The notes beneath the pieces are model-generated. The model had not been told where the DNA came from. It did no database searches and was given only the letters and a program-made list of their open reading frames with translations. From Struthidea cinerea (taxonomy: Eukaryota > Chordata > Aves > Passeriformes > Corcoracidae): a stretch of DNA of 64,000 nt. How positions within the stretch are numbered: position 1 is the stretch's first letter; each line of letters begins with the position of its first letter. The stretch is taken from contig VZTI01000542.1 in assembly GCA_013397865.1 (NCBI GenBank), forward strand, positions 636,853-700,852, given 5' to 3'. This document shows positions 12,631 to 23,668 of this stretch, in pieces. The position numbers and the translations under genes are program-made.

Positions 12631-14662
12631 AAATAAACTAGAGAGTTTAGAGAAAAAAGGAGCATTCAAGGACAAGATGCAACTTTGATACATGTAAGGC
12701 TCTTTTGTGGATTAAGAGAAGGCTAAAAAATGCAAATGTGTTCACAGAAGAACATGGACTCTGATTTCATCAGGAGACAGGGACAGTTTTATGTAACTGC
12801 ACCTCACATCCTGTAACCACAGGCAATTAGTTTAAATTCTATTTTAACAGCAGTTTTTTTAGTCTTATGAGCTCTGTGCCTGAGGTCTGCAGAGAGTGCT
12901 TCAGGATTTTGTTTTCAGATGCTACTGGATTAAGAGAGAAAAACTTTTTGAATCTGTTGTTCTCAGTTTTGTCGGTTTTAAAACTTGTGTTTTAAAAGGA
13001 TGAGGTTTGGCTGGAGTTATGTTTTCACAGTGGTGGGAGACTTGCCTTTTACCAAAAGCTTAAACAAAATCAATTTATCAGTGAAACTTGTTGACTTTGC
13101 ATCCATGTTTGATGCGGTGGGTCTGTGTGTGGCTAAATGTGTCTTTATCCACCTGTGTCTGATGTTTGCTTCCATATCCACAACAAAACCTCCTTGTTTT
13201 GATTTGGCACACATAGGGCTGGTTGGAAAAGCTGTCATATTTAGCACAGGGCTGTAAAACTGTGAGTTTGTTATCCTTGGATAAAGGACAAGCAAATAAT
13301 ATTCTGCCAGATGAGCAGGTAGCCAAGAAACAGATGACCAAACTGATTTCTGGGTAGCAAAGGACATTGCCTGAAAAAAGGCCTAGTACTTAAAAAAGGA
13401 AAAAGATTATTTTACAAGCAGCTTTTCTCTGATTATCAGAGAAAGATGTAACTTGGCTGCAGGGACAGGAAGAGATGAGGCTTCAGCAAAACCCTGGAGT
13501 CTCTGTGACCACCAAACATATCCAAAAAAGTGGTGGAAAAACTGAGGCAGTGATTCACATGTTGCTATTTTTTAAATTTGATTTTCTATATAACTTTGTT
13601 TCATGCACTGGCTGAATAATGTGATTTTTTTCTTTTTAGACAAAAGCTGGCAAAATTTTATGTGCTTCTATTTTTGTGAATCCCTGAAAAATAAAACAAT
13701 AAACCAATATATCTGCAAAGGTATGTATCAGAAACTTGGGAAGTATTTTAGTGGGAATGTGGAGGAAATCAGGCTGTGAAATGAAGCTTCTCATGGTCTA
13801 AGGTTATCGTCATCCTCCCAAGTAAGGGTGTGCACATTACTGCATGACAATGTCTAAGGCTGTGGGGACCCACTGCAGTGGCCAAGTGAAGTTGGATAGC
13901 TATTAAGGGAACAAACAAATAGGGTTCTTCTTATTATTAGTTGTAGTAGTAGTAGTATTAGTACTATTACTATAATTATTCATTATTATTATAGTTTAAT
14001 ATAGTTTGACAAATAGTCAAAGCACTGTTGTTGCAGGAATTAATACACCTTTGCATTTAACATGGTTATCTGAAGGGTTGGGGGAGGGGAAGGCAAGTCT
14101 GGTGGCTCAGCCTGAAGAGCCTGTGGTTCAGGTCTGCCATTATTATCCCAGATTTATACAGGTTTGAGGACCCCTGACTGGGACTGAGTAATTTCACATA
14201 CTAAACCCTAAATTTTGATTCTTACTTGCCATTCCTTAAGCTAGGTCTTTAGATGGACAGTTTTTCATACTTCTGTTCACCAAATATTATATATTTTGTT
14301 TCTGTGCACACAAATAGCTGTTAGAGCAGTGGTTAGAAACCAAGCCTCTATACTTCTAATCTAGTTTCCCAGTCACTGGTTAAAAAATTAGGCAGCTTGT
14401 CTCTAGTCCACTAATTCTTTAATCACTTGTTGCCCAGAAATAGGACTGCAACAGAAAGGGAGAGGAACATCCTGAGCATAAAACCTGCAGCAGGATGGTT
14501 GGGATAGCAAGTGAGACCTGTACACAGTTATTTGGCTAAAATGGAAGCCTCCTGCTTCCTTGTCACACGGGCAATGACTTTTCTCTGTGTTACACAGGGC
14601 TGAGTACAATGCCGAGCTGCAGGGCAGGAGAGAACTCCAGGCTAGAAGTTCCAACCTGATGC
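12631..14662. other. Gene-free stretch with an imperfect trinucleotide repeat
   Basis: Non-coding. The only structure is an imperfect (TTA/GTA)n tract at about 13931-13994 (ttattattag then tagtagtagtagtatta and attattatta). Confidence 0.6.
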
Positions 14663-14907
14663 TAATCACAAAGTCCTCAAGGTTAGAAAAGACCTTTAAG
14701 ATCGAGTCAAGCTGTAAGCCTAGCACTGCCAAATCCACCATTAAGCCCTGTCCCTAAGTGCCACATCTACATGTTTTTTTAAAATATCTTCAGGGATGGT
14801 GACTCAACCACTTCCCTGAGCAGAATCTTCTGGGTCTTGACAAACCTTTTAGTGAAGCAATTTTTCCTAATATCCAATCTAAATGTCCCCTGGCATGACT
14901 TGAAGCT
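14663..14907 (-). mobile_element. CR1 LINE 3' fragment, minus orientation
   Basis: On the plus strand the text runs gttagaaaagacctttaaga, then ctaagtgccacatctacatg, then a stretch ending ctggcatgacttgaagct. These blocks are the reverse complement of the conserved 3' end of avian CR1, in the right order. The terminal 8-bp repeat is degraded to aatcacaaag. A second copy of the same arrangement at 51.6 kb confirms the family. It is 5' truncated, as usual for CR1. Confidence 0.85.
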
Positions 14908-17107
14908 AATGTAACTGTGACTCAGGTGTGGCCACACGAGTGCTGGGCTCTCGGGCAGGTACCTCCCTGCCGTGTCTCTCAGCGAGCCCTGGAGCCTCCT
15001 TGCTCCCAGCTCTGCCTGTTACAAATCTGGTGGAGGTGGCACGCAGCAGCAGGCACCAGGAAGGCAGACACTGCAATGGCTGCTGCTGCAAAACCTGAAT
15101 GACGTAACACAATCTAACCCTTGGATCTCTGGCTTATAGTGCAGATAATAGTGTAGAAGGGATGCTAAAAACCAGCAAGTTACTCAGGCAATGCCGTAAC
15201 AGAAGGAAGGGGAGGATAGCAGACCTCTCTACAATTGCATTTTGCTTGCTTTTCATTCTTCACAGCAATGGGACATCTGTACAGTGGGACAGAAATTTCC
15301 CCCATTTCTAGGATGCCACTTTTTCCAATGCAAATGTTTGTTGTTTTCCTCCTCAAAACCCTTCTCATGCTCCATGTCTTCTGGGTGCTCTGTGGGCTGT
15401 AAAGCTTTGCTTGTGGAATGTCCATGCTTGCCTCCCTCATGATGGTGGGGAAGGAACATAGGCTGCAGAGGAGCCACAGAGGAGTGGGGCTGCTGGGTTG
15501 GATGTGGCCCGACAAACATTGTTCTCAGTCAGCACCCTGCATTTTTGAGGCAGAGGTTATGAATATTGACCTTTTGTGTGTTTTCTGGAAATGGCTGCTG
15601 CAAGACTCCCAGTTCATCACAGCGTTAGCAGGTCACAAGCATAGACTTGGTGTACCCTTGCTTCTGCACAGCACGAAGCTTGAGCTCCTGCAGGGTGAAC
15701 CTCATTTCTGCAAACCTCTATAAAGGTTTGGTTGTAGATTTTGAAGTGTACTTAAGTCTGTAATGACTGTAATTCTATAACTATTCCATGATATGTTGTA
15801 GAAGGAGTTTGACCACTAGCTAGCTTTTGAAGTACAGACTTACAATATAATGGCTGAACTGTTGTTGCAATTATTGTTCCATCTTTAGTGATAAAGGACC
15901 TCTGGATCTGCCAGCCTGAATGATTTCATGTGCTTGTTTGGCCTACAGCTGTTAATAGATTTCAAAATCACCATTTTGATAAAATGTCTCAGGGAAGATT
16001 TTTTTATTGCAGATTAATTTTTCATATTTTGTTTTTTTCCGGTGATTATAGCAAGCCTAACTGGTTTCAATTTAATTAAAGTATCTTAACTTGGCAGGAC
16101 AACATAATCATAACATATAGGAGCTTTCAAATATGAAAAAAAATGCAAATGCTTATTGTGAAAAAAAAAATCTCATTTATTTCAAATTAAATGACAAGCT
16201 TTTCTCATCTATTTAACCTAAGTTTTAAATCACTAACTAGGGGTTAACTATATTGCATCATTAAACAAATCTGAGAAGGTTCCACTTATTTTACTGGAAC
16301 TTGAAATGTATTTCATGCTTTCTAAAATGTTTTCTCAATGTATTGGCTTCTTCTTATAAAATAGCAGCTGGGAGTAGAGAGCAGTGAACCCATATTAAAT
16401 CTGAGTTGATCTATATTCTTCAGAGGTGTACTGCATTATTTTTACATGGTGTATTCATGGCAACACTATAATGTCACCAGAACTACTGGATTGTGTTGTT
16501 CTAAGGCTTTCTGTGTTTTATGAAGTCACTGCCTCTCAGTCTAAGTGCATCACTCTTTGAATTGATCTCCATATAAAAGCTGTCTATATTTTTAGAGTTA
16601 CAGGCGTAAGCACCCTGACATAAAAGCATATAACTCCTCTTGTTTCAGAAAAATTATCTCCTTTTCTGAATATTTTGCCAGAACCTCTTGCAAAGAGTGA
16701 ACATGGAGTCAGCAGAAACTCCATCAAATGATGATGTCTTTGCCTTCTCAATGGGTGATGTGCTTTGGAGTGAGAGATTTTCAAAAGCTTTCATGCTGTG
16801 TCAGTGTCTGAAAGCTCAGGTTCACAAAAACATTTCTCATTGGTCTAGAAATCTCAGACAACCTCTTTGTTTTATCTGCTAGATGATCTCCAGCCCTGCT
16901 GAAACATCCTGAACATAAAGTAGTTAGATATTTCTGGTTCTGAACTCTAAAGATGAGGTCTCCAAGAAGTATCAGATAATGAAAGAGAACTAATTTCATC
17001 TTTGGAAATGAAGAGGTTTTCTGGGTTTTTTTCAAAGTTCAAGTGTTTTGAAACTTTGAGTATCAAGTGCTGTATTTTATATATCTCTCTATCTATATTG
17101 CACTTCT
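14908..17107. other. Gene-free stretch
   Basis: The first 600 bases are somewhat GC-rich and give overlapping frames on both strands (14906-15723), none with a recognisable motif. The rest is AT-rich with no feature seen. Confidence 0.5.
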
Positions 17108-17297
17108 TTACTGTGCATGTGACCGAGCACAGGAACAGGTTGCCCAGAGAAGTTGTGGAGTCTCCCTCACTGGAGATATTCCAGAACTGACCGGATGCAA
17201 TTCTGTGCTCTGGAATCATCCTGCTTGAGCGGGGAGATTGGACCTGATGACCCAGTGTGGTCCCTTCTAACCTGACTGATTCTGTGATTTGTGACTT
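17108..17297 (+). mobile_element. CR1 LINE 3' end, plus orientation
   Basis: Typical CR1 3' end: aggttgcccagagaagttgt, ctccctcactggagatattc, a stretch ending in gtcccttctaacctgactga, and the terminal unit ttctgtgattt. The 5' end is truncated near 17108. It accounts for part of a chance minus-strand open frame spanning it. Confidence 0.9.
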
Positions 17298-18659
17298 ATA
17301 ATACTTGCTTAGTGTCATAAATATATTGAGCAACTCAGCTGAGCAAGGCAGAGCTACCACAGAAAGGTTCCTAAAATAATGACATAAAAACAATTTTATG
17401 TGCTGGATATTCTGGGGCTTCATTGGTTAGTTTGACATAAGACAAGTTCAAAGCTTACAAAGAATATGTGGTCAGACTTCAGCAGGAATTTAAATGTAAC
17501 AGAAATCTTTCTTTGTGCTCCCTCAGTGACACTCCAGCTGGGACACTACAGCTGCAAGCAAATGTCAAATATCTCCTTAGAGCGAGCTGTGAAAAACTGG
17601 CCAGAAAAACCAGTAGGCTGGCACTGGTAGGCTTGATCTTTAAATTATTGCTTTTCAAAATACTGCTGAATCTAGAGGGCCATCAGAAAGGTTCATCGTT
17701 GCTGAATTATCATCTTTACCATAAATTTTTATTTTATTCCAGAGAATGCTGTGGCAAAAAATTGCCATAATGACAGTTACAGAGTTCTACTTTCCAATAA
17801 TAATATTAAAGGCAGAACACAAAGAGAAACTCAACAAGTCATACCTGAAAGTGCTTTTTCAGCACAAGACATTCAAGACAAGAAAATATTGATTTGAAAA
17901 ATGGGAATTGATTGACCTGTTCAGTAAAAAGACCTTGGAAAACAGGAAAACTACAAGAGAGAGCAGCTATTCAGTGCCCTCTGTGCCTCTTCTTAAAAAG
18001 AGATTTGGGGCACCCTTCCTCCCACTACAATAGCACTTGGTGCTATACAAATACAGGTTTATTGGGTTTTCGGGTTTTGTTTTCGGTGTGGTGGGGGTTT
18101 TTTGTTGTTTATTTGTTTGTTTTTTGGTGCTTTTTTGGTAATGTACTGCATAGAGATGCCTAAGCAGTACTCCTGTCTTGAGCTATCTGGGCCTACACAT
18201 TTGCATGCCTGGAGTATTGTCTTGGCATCCTTGCCTTTATGCAAAGTGAAGTGAAGCATTGGCTCAAATTTAACTTAGCTGCAAGAAAGGCAGTTTTATT
18301 TGTAAGTGAAATTAAGTTAATATATGCACTCTGACATGTCTCAAGGCAAATGAAGTTCTTTGTTTTAGACATATTTACATAATTTCCTATGTCTCTTGCA
18401 TCTTGTTGTCATTCCACCTTATATTTCTACATTTCCTGTATCTCAGAGAACACACAACTGGAAAATAGAAGCTGAAAAGCTTTAAAGAAGAGCTTTAAAA
18501 ATATTTTTATTTGCATTATGGAAAATGGCTCATTAATTACAGCTGGAAATATGAAATGTGAAAGGCTGCCAGCAGAGTCAGCTCAGGTTTGTGACAGTGA
18601 TCATTTTATGACTTGCATCATGTCAGTCTCCCAGCAGATTCCCTCCTGTTGCGTTGCTA
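17298..18659. other. Gene-free stretch
   Basis: AT-rich sequence with a GT-rich homopolymeric patch at about 18055-18140. No coding or RNA feature seen. Confidence 0.55.
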
Positions 18660-19040
18660 AGTTTAGCAGCTGTAGCCTTCCCTGGGAGCGCAGCGGGGCT
18701 TCCTAGGGCAGGACAGCCATTCTGTCCTCCCGTAGTCCATTCTGGATGGTCCCGCACCCTTGCTCCTGCTGGCTGTCAGCTCTGCAACCCAGTGATAGCG
18801 AAGGAGGCGAGAAGGGTCTCTCCATAGGGGTATTAGAAGATGTTTAATCGTTGCATCTGGTCCGTGCGGTCCCCAGAGGCAGAGAGAGCCTGTGGGCACC
18901 GTGCAGGGGGGTTTTGTGAGGTCGCAGGGGCGGTACAAGGGCGGGATTGGGGTACAGGAACCAACAGGGAGAGCCCGAGGGAGTGGCCAGGACTGGGGCA
19001 AGGGGAAAAGGTGGAGAAACAATGTAAACAGAACCTCACA
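18660..19040. other. CpG-enriched patch, possible old LTR or promoter relic
   Basis: CpG dinucleotides are clearly denser here than in the flanks (gagcgcagcgg, gtccgtgcggtcc, gtcgcaggggcggtac). On the minus strand an ATTAAA lies in cgattaaacatcttc, which could be an LTR polyadenylation signal. I cannot fix TG...CA ends or a target duplication. A regulatory element, an eroded class I/II LTR, or simply a GC-rich block are all possible. Confidence 0.3.
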
Positions 19041-21736
19041 CCCTCCTGCACACAGAATAAGTGAATAGTGAGTACACGACTTCTTACAGTTGCCAGGTAG
19101 CTTGGAGCACAGTGTTATGTACTAAAATTATGTTTAGTTTCCATATTCTTGGATCTAGTTTTAGCTTGCCTGCCTGGCATCAAAACTGCAAGACGAGTGA
19201 CCCCACACTCCTACTGCTTGTTTTCTGTTTGAGGTTGGTATGGCTGAAGCGGGTTGACATTACAGTTCCCATCTATCCCATTGTAAGTATCATCTTCACA
19301 AGTCTTATATAAGCAGGTTGAGGGGACAAGATGTTTGGAAAGATAAAGTTCCCACTAATGCTGGCAACATTCCCACCACTCTTAATGTAGGCAGGGACCT
19401 GTTAGAATGGGAGAGAAACCAACCCTATTTGAGAGCAAGGGCTAAGTGGCAGGATGAAGTCATCAAAATGAGAGGGTAAGACAGACCCAAAATCCCTGAA
19501 GATCGAGTGGAAACATATTCTGGGCTTGGGAAGATATTGAATATTGATGGCCAAAAAAGTAGTATAGGAAAAAATTAATGATGTTTCATCTAGTAGAAAT
19601 AAATAATTGCACTAATAAAAGACAAATCTTTTATTCTAGTCTATACAGGTTGTCAATAACGACATATTCTTTCATTTTTATTGCTATTATTTAATAAATT
19701 TTAAGTAGGAGTAGCTACAGATAGAGCAGTTTTTCCTTCCATGGCTGCATTTTGTTATTTTGATCTTCTTTAGTTTAAAAATATGAAATGTGAGTTGATT
19801 TGACACTATAATACATTGCTACATCATGCTAGTAATTCCATCATAGCAGGGCTGGGACCTGCAGTGTGCGCAGAAGTGTAAAGTCTCGATTTAGATAAAT
19901 GAAGCACTTATGTGCAACAATGCTTGCAACAATAATGTTATCTGAGAACGATAGCTAATGCGTATGGTACAATTTTTATGAAATGTATGAATCATCTGTC
20001 TTTTGGGGAACTCATTGTAACTTCCTTCTCCCGATTCTGTGTTAATGTAGCAACATAATTTCTGTTTCTCTTGCATTTTTCTCAATGGAAAAACAGCAGC
20101 AAACACCAGCATTTATTAATCACAGCCTTCAGAATTCAACATGTGCTACAAAAGCATACAAATCGGCTGGGTGCATGCAGAGTTATGGAGGAAAGAACAG
20201 CGTGTTCCTCAAAATTTTCAAGCACCCATTTGGAGGGATGCTGAGAAGGAGATCTGCCATGGAGGTTGGCACCAATTCGTGTGCCAAGTCTTGCTGTGGA
20301 TTATTCTGGACCAATGGCTTCCCCAGCAGTAGATGCTATTGAGATTTCTCACACAGCTTTCATGCTCCGTCCTTTGGAAAGATCCTTGGAAAGTGTTCTG
20401 GCTATCAGGGAGTGAAATTTTGGGGTGGAATGCTTGCCTGGTGTATAACAATCTGGGCAGAATGGATACCTTCAAATTGCTACAGTTCAACTAGCAATTG
20501 ATTTTCTCTGGAGACAGGATTATGGTTGCCAAAACAGTTTCTCGGCCCAGTTACCATTTACACTGTGGGCTCCCCCTGGAAAACAATGCAGGTATATCTG
20601 GTGATGCCTTCAGTTAGCACAGGGTGGTGCCACGTGGGTTGACCGTATTTTTATGCCTGCAAATTGACCATATAGTCAGTTCCAGATTAAAACCTTATTG
20701 AAAAACTATGATCACTTGTTTTCCAGGAAAAAGGTAAAAATTATGAATAACCACTGTTACATTTTCTTTTTCTGAAGGATATTTACTAACGTTTTGTCCA
20801 GATTGAACAAGGAAAACCTACGCCTTTTTATTTCCTATTCCGCATCTACTAAGGTAATGGCTACCAAAGTAGAACAAGAGTGGCATAATCCAGGAATGCT
20901 TGGCATTGCAAAATCACAAGAAGGTTGAAAATCTCAGCAACCTTTTCCTGTAGAAAAATAGCATAAATTTAAAATTAAATGGAGCATATTGTAACAAAGA
21001 GTAAGTGTGGATAGAAAAGAATTGATAGTGCTTACTGTGGTGTAACATTTTCTAGGTTGAACTGATTCAGATTTCAGAAAACTCTGAATGTAATTTGGGC
21101 ATTTATATTGTGAACTGCAAAGCCTGTGAAGTCAGAGAATTCCTTCTGTTGTTCCAGTGGTCTGTGAATTAGGGACTCACTGGAGATCTGGATTAGCCTG
21201 GCTGCATGCAGAAAACATTCTTGCATGTTCAAATCCCATTTCACCTTTCTCATGTCTCATCATCCCCTAAGCTCCATTGCCTATTTAAGGATCAGAATGA
21301 CAAGAACCACAAATAAGCCATGTTTTTCATGTTGTTTAATCTTTTATATGTGGAAAAGACAGGGGTGACTAAAAGGTTAGTGATTAAAGTCTCGGGTTGA
21401 ACATAACCAAGTTTCTCTGATCTCTAGTTAGGCTAATCAGAGAGAGTTCCTTTTTGTCTGGCACCTTTTTTTGCTTGACTTTAGTGATATATCAAAGCAT
21501 GCATTTGAGACAGTCTCTGCTGTTCCACTACTTCATGAGAGCAGATTTAATTTTGCTTTGGCGAGGACATTCAGTGTGCCTAGCATTGGTGCTGAAATCC
21601 CTCATGCTGTCAAAGACTGGAAAATAACCTCTTCCCTATGCCTTCTGCCACATACACAGGCGTAGAAACACATCCTGGGGCAAAATCCTGAACATGCCAA
21701 ATCCAGCAGGGCCATTAAGGTCAGGATGAAATAGCA
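19041..21736. other. Gene-free stretch
   Basis: No supportable feature. The short frames at 20085-20490 on both strands have no coding signature. Confidence 0.55.

Positions 21737-21789
<53 letters not shown>
21737..21789 (+). repeat. (TATC)n microsatellite
   Basis: About 13 uninterrupted copies of the tetranucleotide TATC, then degenerate tatatg. The purity suggests it is polymorphic in the population. Confidence 0.97.
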
Positions 21790-21791
<2 letters not shown>

Positions 21792-22201
21792 ATATGTCTC
21801 CAATACAGGTAGGATTTATTGTAAGAAGAAAAAGTAAAAACACAGCTGGTAATTTGATGAATTTATATTTTTAGATGAAGAATAACTAGTTATCACCAAA
21901 GTTATCAGGGTGATAAGCAGTGTTCTGCTTATCACTTTGATATATTTGATTTCCCCAAACTGAATTTGTACTAGTTTTCTCATAAATAATACCTCTTTTT
22001 TAATAAAGTTTTTTTCAAAGCTGCCAGGTGAGGTAAGATTCATTAGAGATATCCAAGAATGTTGATTCTCACACTGGTCAGGACTTGAAATAGGTGGGTA
22101 TGTTAACTCTAGAGCTGATTCCTGTCCCAACCACTGCCCCACAGCAAAGGGTGATACTTATTCACTTTTTACTTCTTCCAAATGCCATACATGCACACAA
22201 T

Positions 22202-22206
22202 GAATC
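22202..22206 (+). repeat. Left target-site duplication of the solo LTR (GAATC)
   Basis: GAATC immediately precedes the LTR's TG. An identical GAATC at 22777-22781 immediately follows its terminal CA. Confidence 0.85.
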
Positions 22207-22776
22207 TGTACTGGTTTTGTTTGGGATAGAGATAATTTTCTTCACACGAGCTGATACAGGTTATGTTTTGGATTTGTGTTGGTGAGAGAGGTGTTGGTAA
22301 TAACACCAACATCTCAGTTATTGCTGAGCAGCACTTACACAGAGCAAAGGCTATTTCTGCTCCTCACGCCACCCCTCCAGTGAGGAGGCTGGGGGTGCAC
22401 AAGTAGTTGGGAGGGGATACAGCCAGGACAGCTGACCCCAGCTGACCACAGGGGATATCCTACGCCATATGGTGTCATGCTGAGCCTACAGGGCTGGGGG
22501 AAGAAGGGAGTAGGCGATGTTTGGAGTGATGGTGTTTGTCTCACCAAGTCACTGTTACACGTGGTGCAGTGTGGCTTTCCTGGAAATGGCTGAACACCTG
22601 CCTACCCACAGTAAGTGGTGAATGAATTCCTTATTTTCTTTGCTTTATCTATTAAACTCTTTATCCTGTGAGGTCTTGTGCATTTACCCTTCTGATTCTT
22701 CTCCCCATGCTAGTGGAAGGGGACAGAGTGAGTGGTTGTGTGGGTCTGAGCTGCCTGCTGGGGTTATACCACCACA
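22207..22776 (+). mobile_element. Solo LTR of an ERVL-type avian endogenous retrovirus
   Basis: A 570-bp block begins TGTACTGGTTTTG and ends TACCACCACA, with 5-bp direct repeats GAATC on both sides. TG...CA ends plus a 5-bp duplication are the signature of an integrated LTR, and 5 bp is usual for class III (ERVL) elements. Internal blocks such as cagtgaggaggctgggggtg, ccaggacagctgaccccagc and ctggaaatggctgaacacct match what I recall of abundant avian ERVL LTRs, but the exact subfamily needs a repeat library. ATTAAA at 22651-22656 is the likely polyadenylation signal, which sets plus orientation. The expected TATA position reads gcctacaggg, so the promoter is probably decayed. No internal retroviral sequence remains, so it formed by LTR-LTR recombination. 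Confidence 0.88.
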
Positions 22777-22781
22777 GAATC
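22777..22781 (+). repeat. Right target-site duplication of the solo LTR (GAATC)
   Basis: Identical to 22202-22206 and directly abuts the terminal CA of the LTR. Confidence 0.85.
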
Positions 22782-23497
22782 AATTTCACACACTTTTTAC
22801 AGGAATAGATGACGTGAGGTTATTAGCTCAAGGTTGCAAAGTGAGTCAGCAATGGGTGCATTGGAATCCATTGGGATCCCAGATAATCTACTGAGCTATC
22901 ACTGTCGTGATTCTTGGCCCGAATAGTTGGCAGAACTGTGTGACAGAACATGGCAGGAAAGGATACTGTCAATTTAAAGGAAACATCAGATTCCATCAGT
23001 TGAATCTCTTCACAAAGAAAAACTGGTATCCCAGTGACTTATTAAAAATCAAGTATTCAAGGTTGTTTATTAAAATGCAATTATGAAGTGTTGCCTTCTG
23101 TTCTGTGCCTCCACACTAATAAGCAAGATATTTAGTAAATCAGCTTCTTTCAACAAGCAAGAGCCAGCTAATTAATACAAAACCTCTTTTGCAGCACTGT
23201 AAAAGATTATCCAAAACAGCGAATGCATCTAGAGAACAACAGAACATAGCTGATTATTGTAGCATTTCTTTTACACAGTTGCAGTTGGCAATATTTAGAA
23301 ATTGTTGAGATTTTAGAAATATCTATAGTATAGTATAATGAATATTGTAATTTTTTTTTAAAGTGTGTGGTATAATTTGCAATGTGCATTATGGACGAAT
23401 TCTTCATAGCAAAGCTAATGCCTTCTTCATAAATATCTTTATAGACATTAGCAGACAAGAGTACAAAGGAAATTATGAAACAAGCATGATGACAGTC
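22782..23497. other. Gene-free stretch
   Basis: AT-rich with no feature seen. Confidence 0.55.
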
Positions 23498-23545
23498 TGG
23501 TCTACATGTCCATTTGCTTTATGGTCTACATGTCCATTTGCTTTG
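23498..23545 (+). repeat. Tandem duplication of a 24-bp unit
   Basis: The unit tggtctacatgtccatttgc plus four bases occurs twice in tandem (23498-23521 and 23522-23545), differing only at the final base. This points to a recent duplication. Confidence 0.95.
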
Positions 23546-23596
23546 TCATGTAAGTCTTCAAATCTAAGGGCCATCTTTATCATTTCCCTTTTGCAG

Positions 23597-23668
23597 TACC
23601 TAGCAGAACAGGCTGTGGTCCAGAACATCTGCTTGGTGGAGTACAGCCCAGAGAACAAGCAAAAGAAG
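23597..23668 (+). CDS. Candidate 72-bp internal exon (weak)
   Basis: A clean pyrimidine tract and AG (catttcccttttgcag, AG at 23595-23596) precede 24 codons that read YLAEQAVVQNICLVEYSP followed by ENKQKK. The segment ends AAG before GTGTGC, a usable but weak donor at 23669. Length is a multiple of three. The surrounding 10 kb shows no partner exon, and the family is not recognised. It could equally be chance or one exon of a non-coding transcript. Confidence 0.25.

Noticed and set aside
16947..17423. 158-codon minus-strand open frame
   Set aside because: It runs through a plus-strand CR1 3' end, so its middle is antisense transposon sequence.
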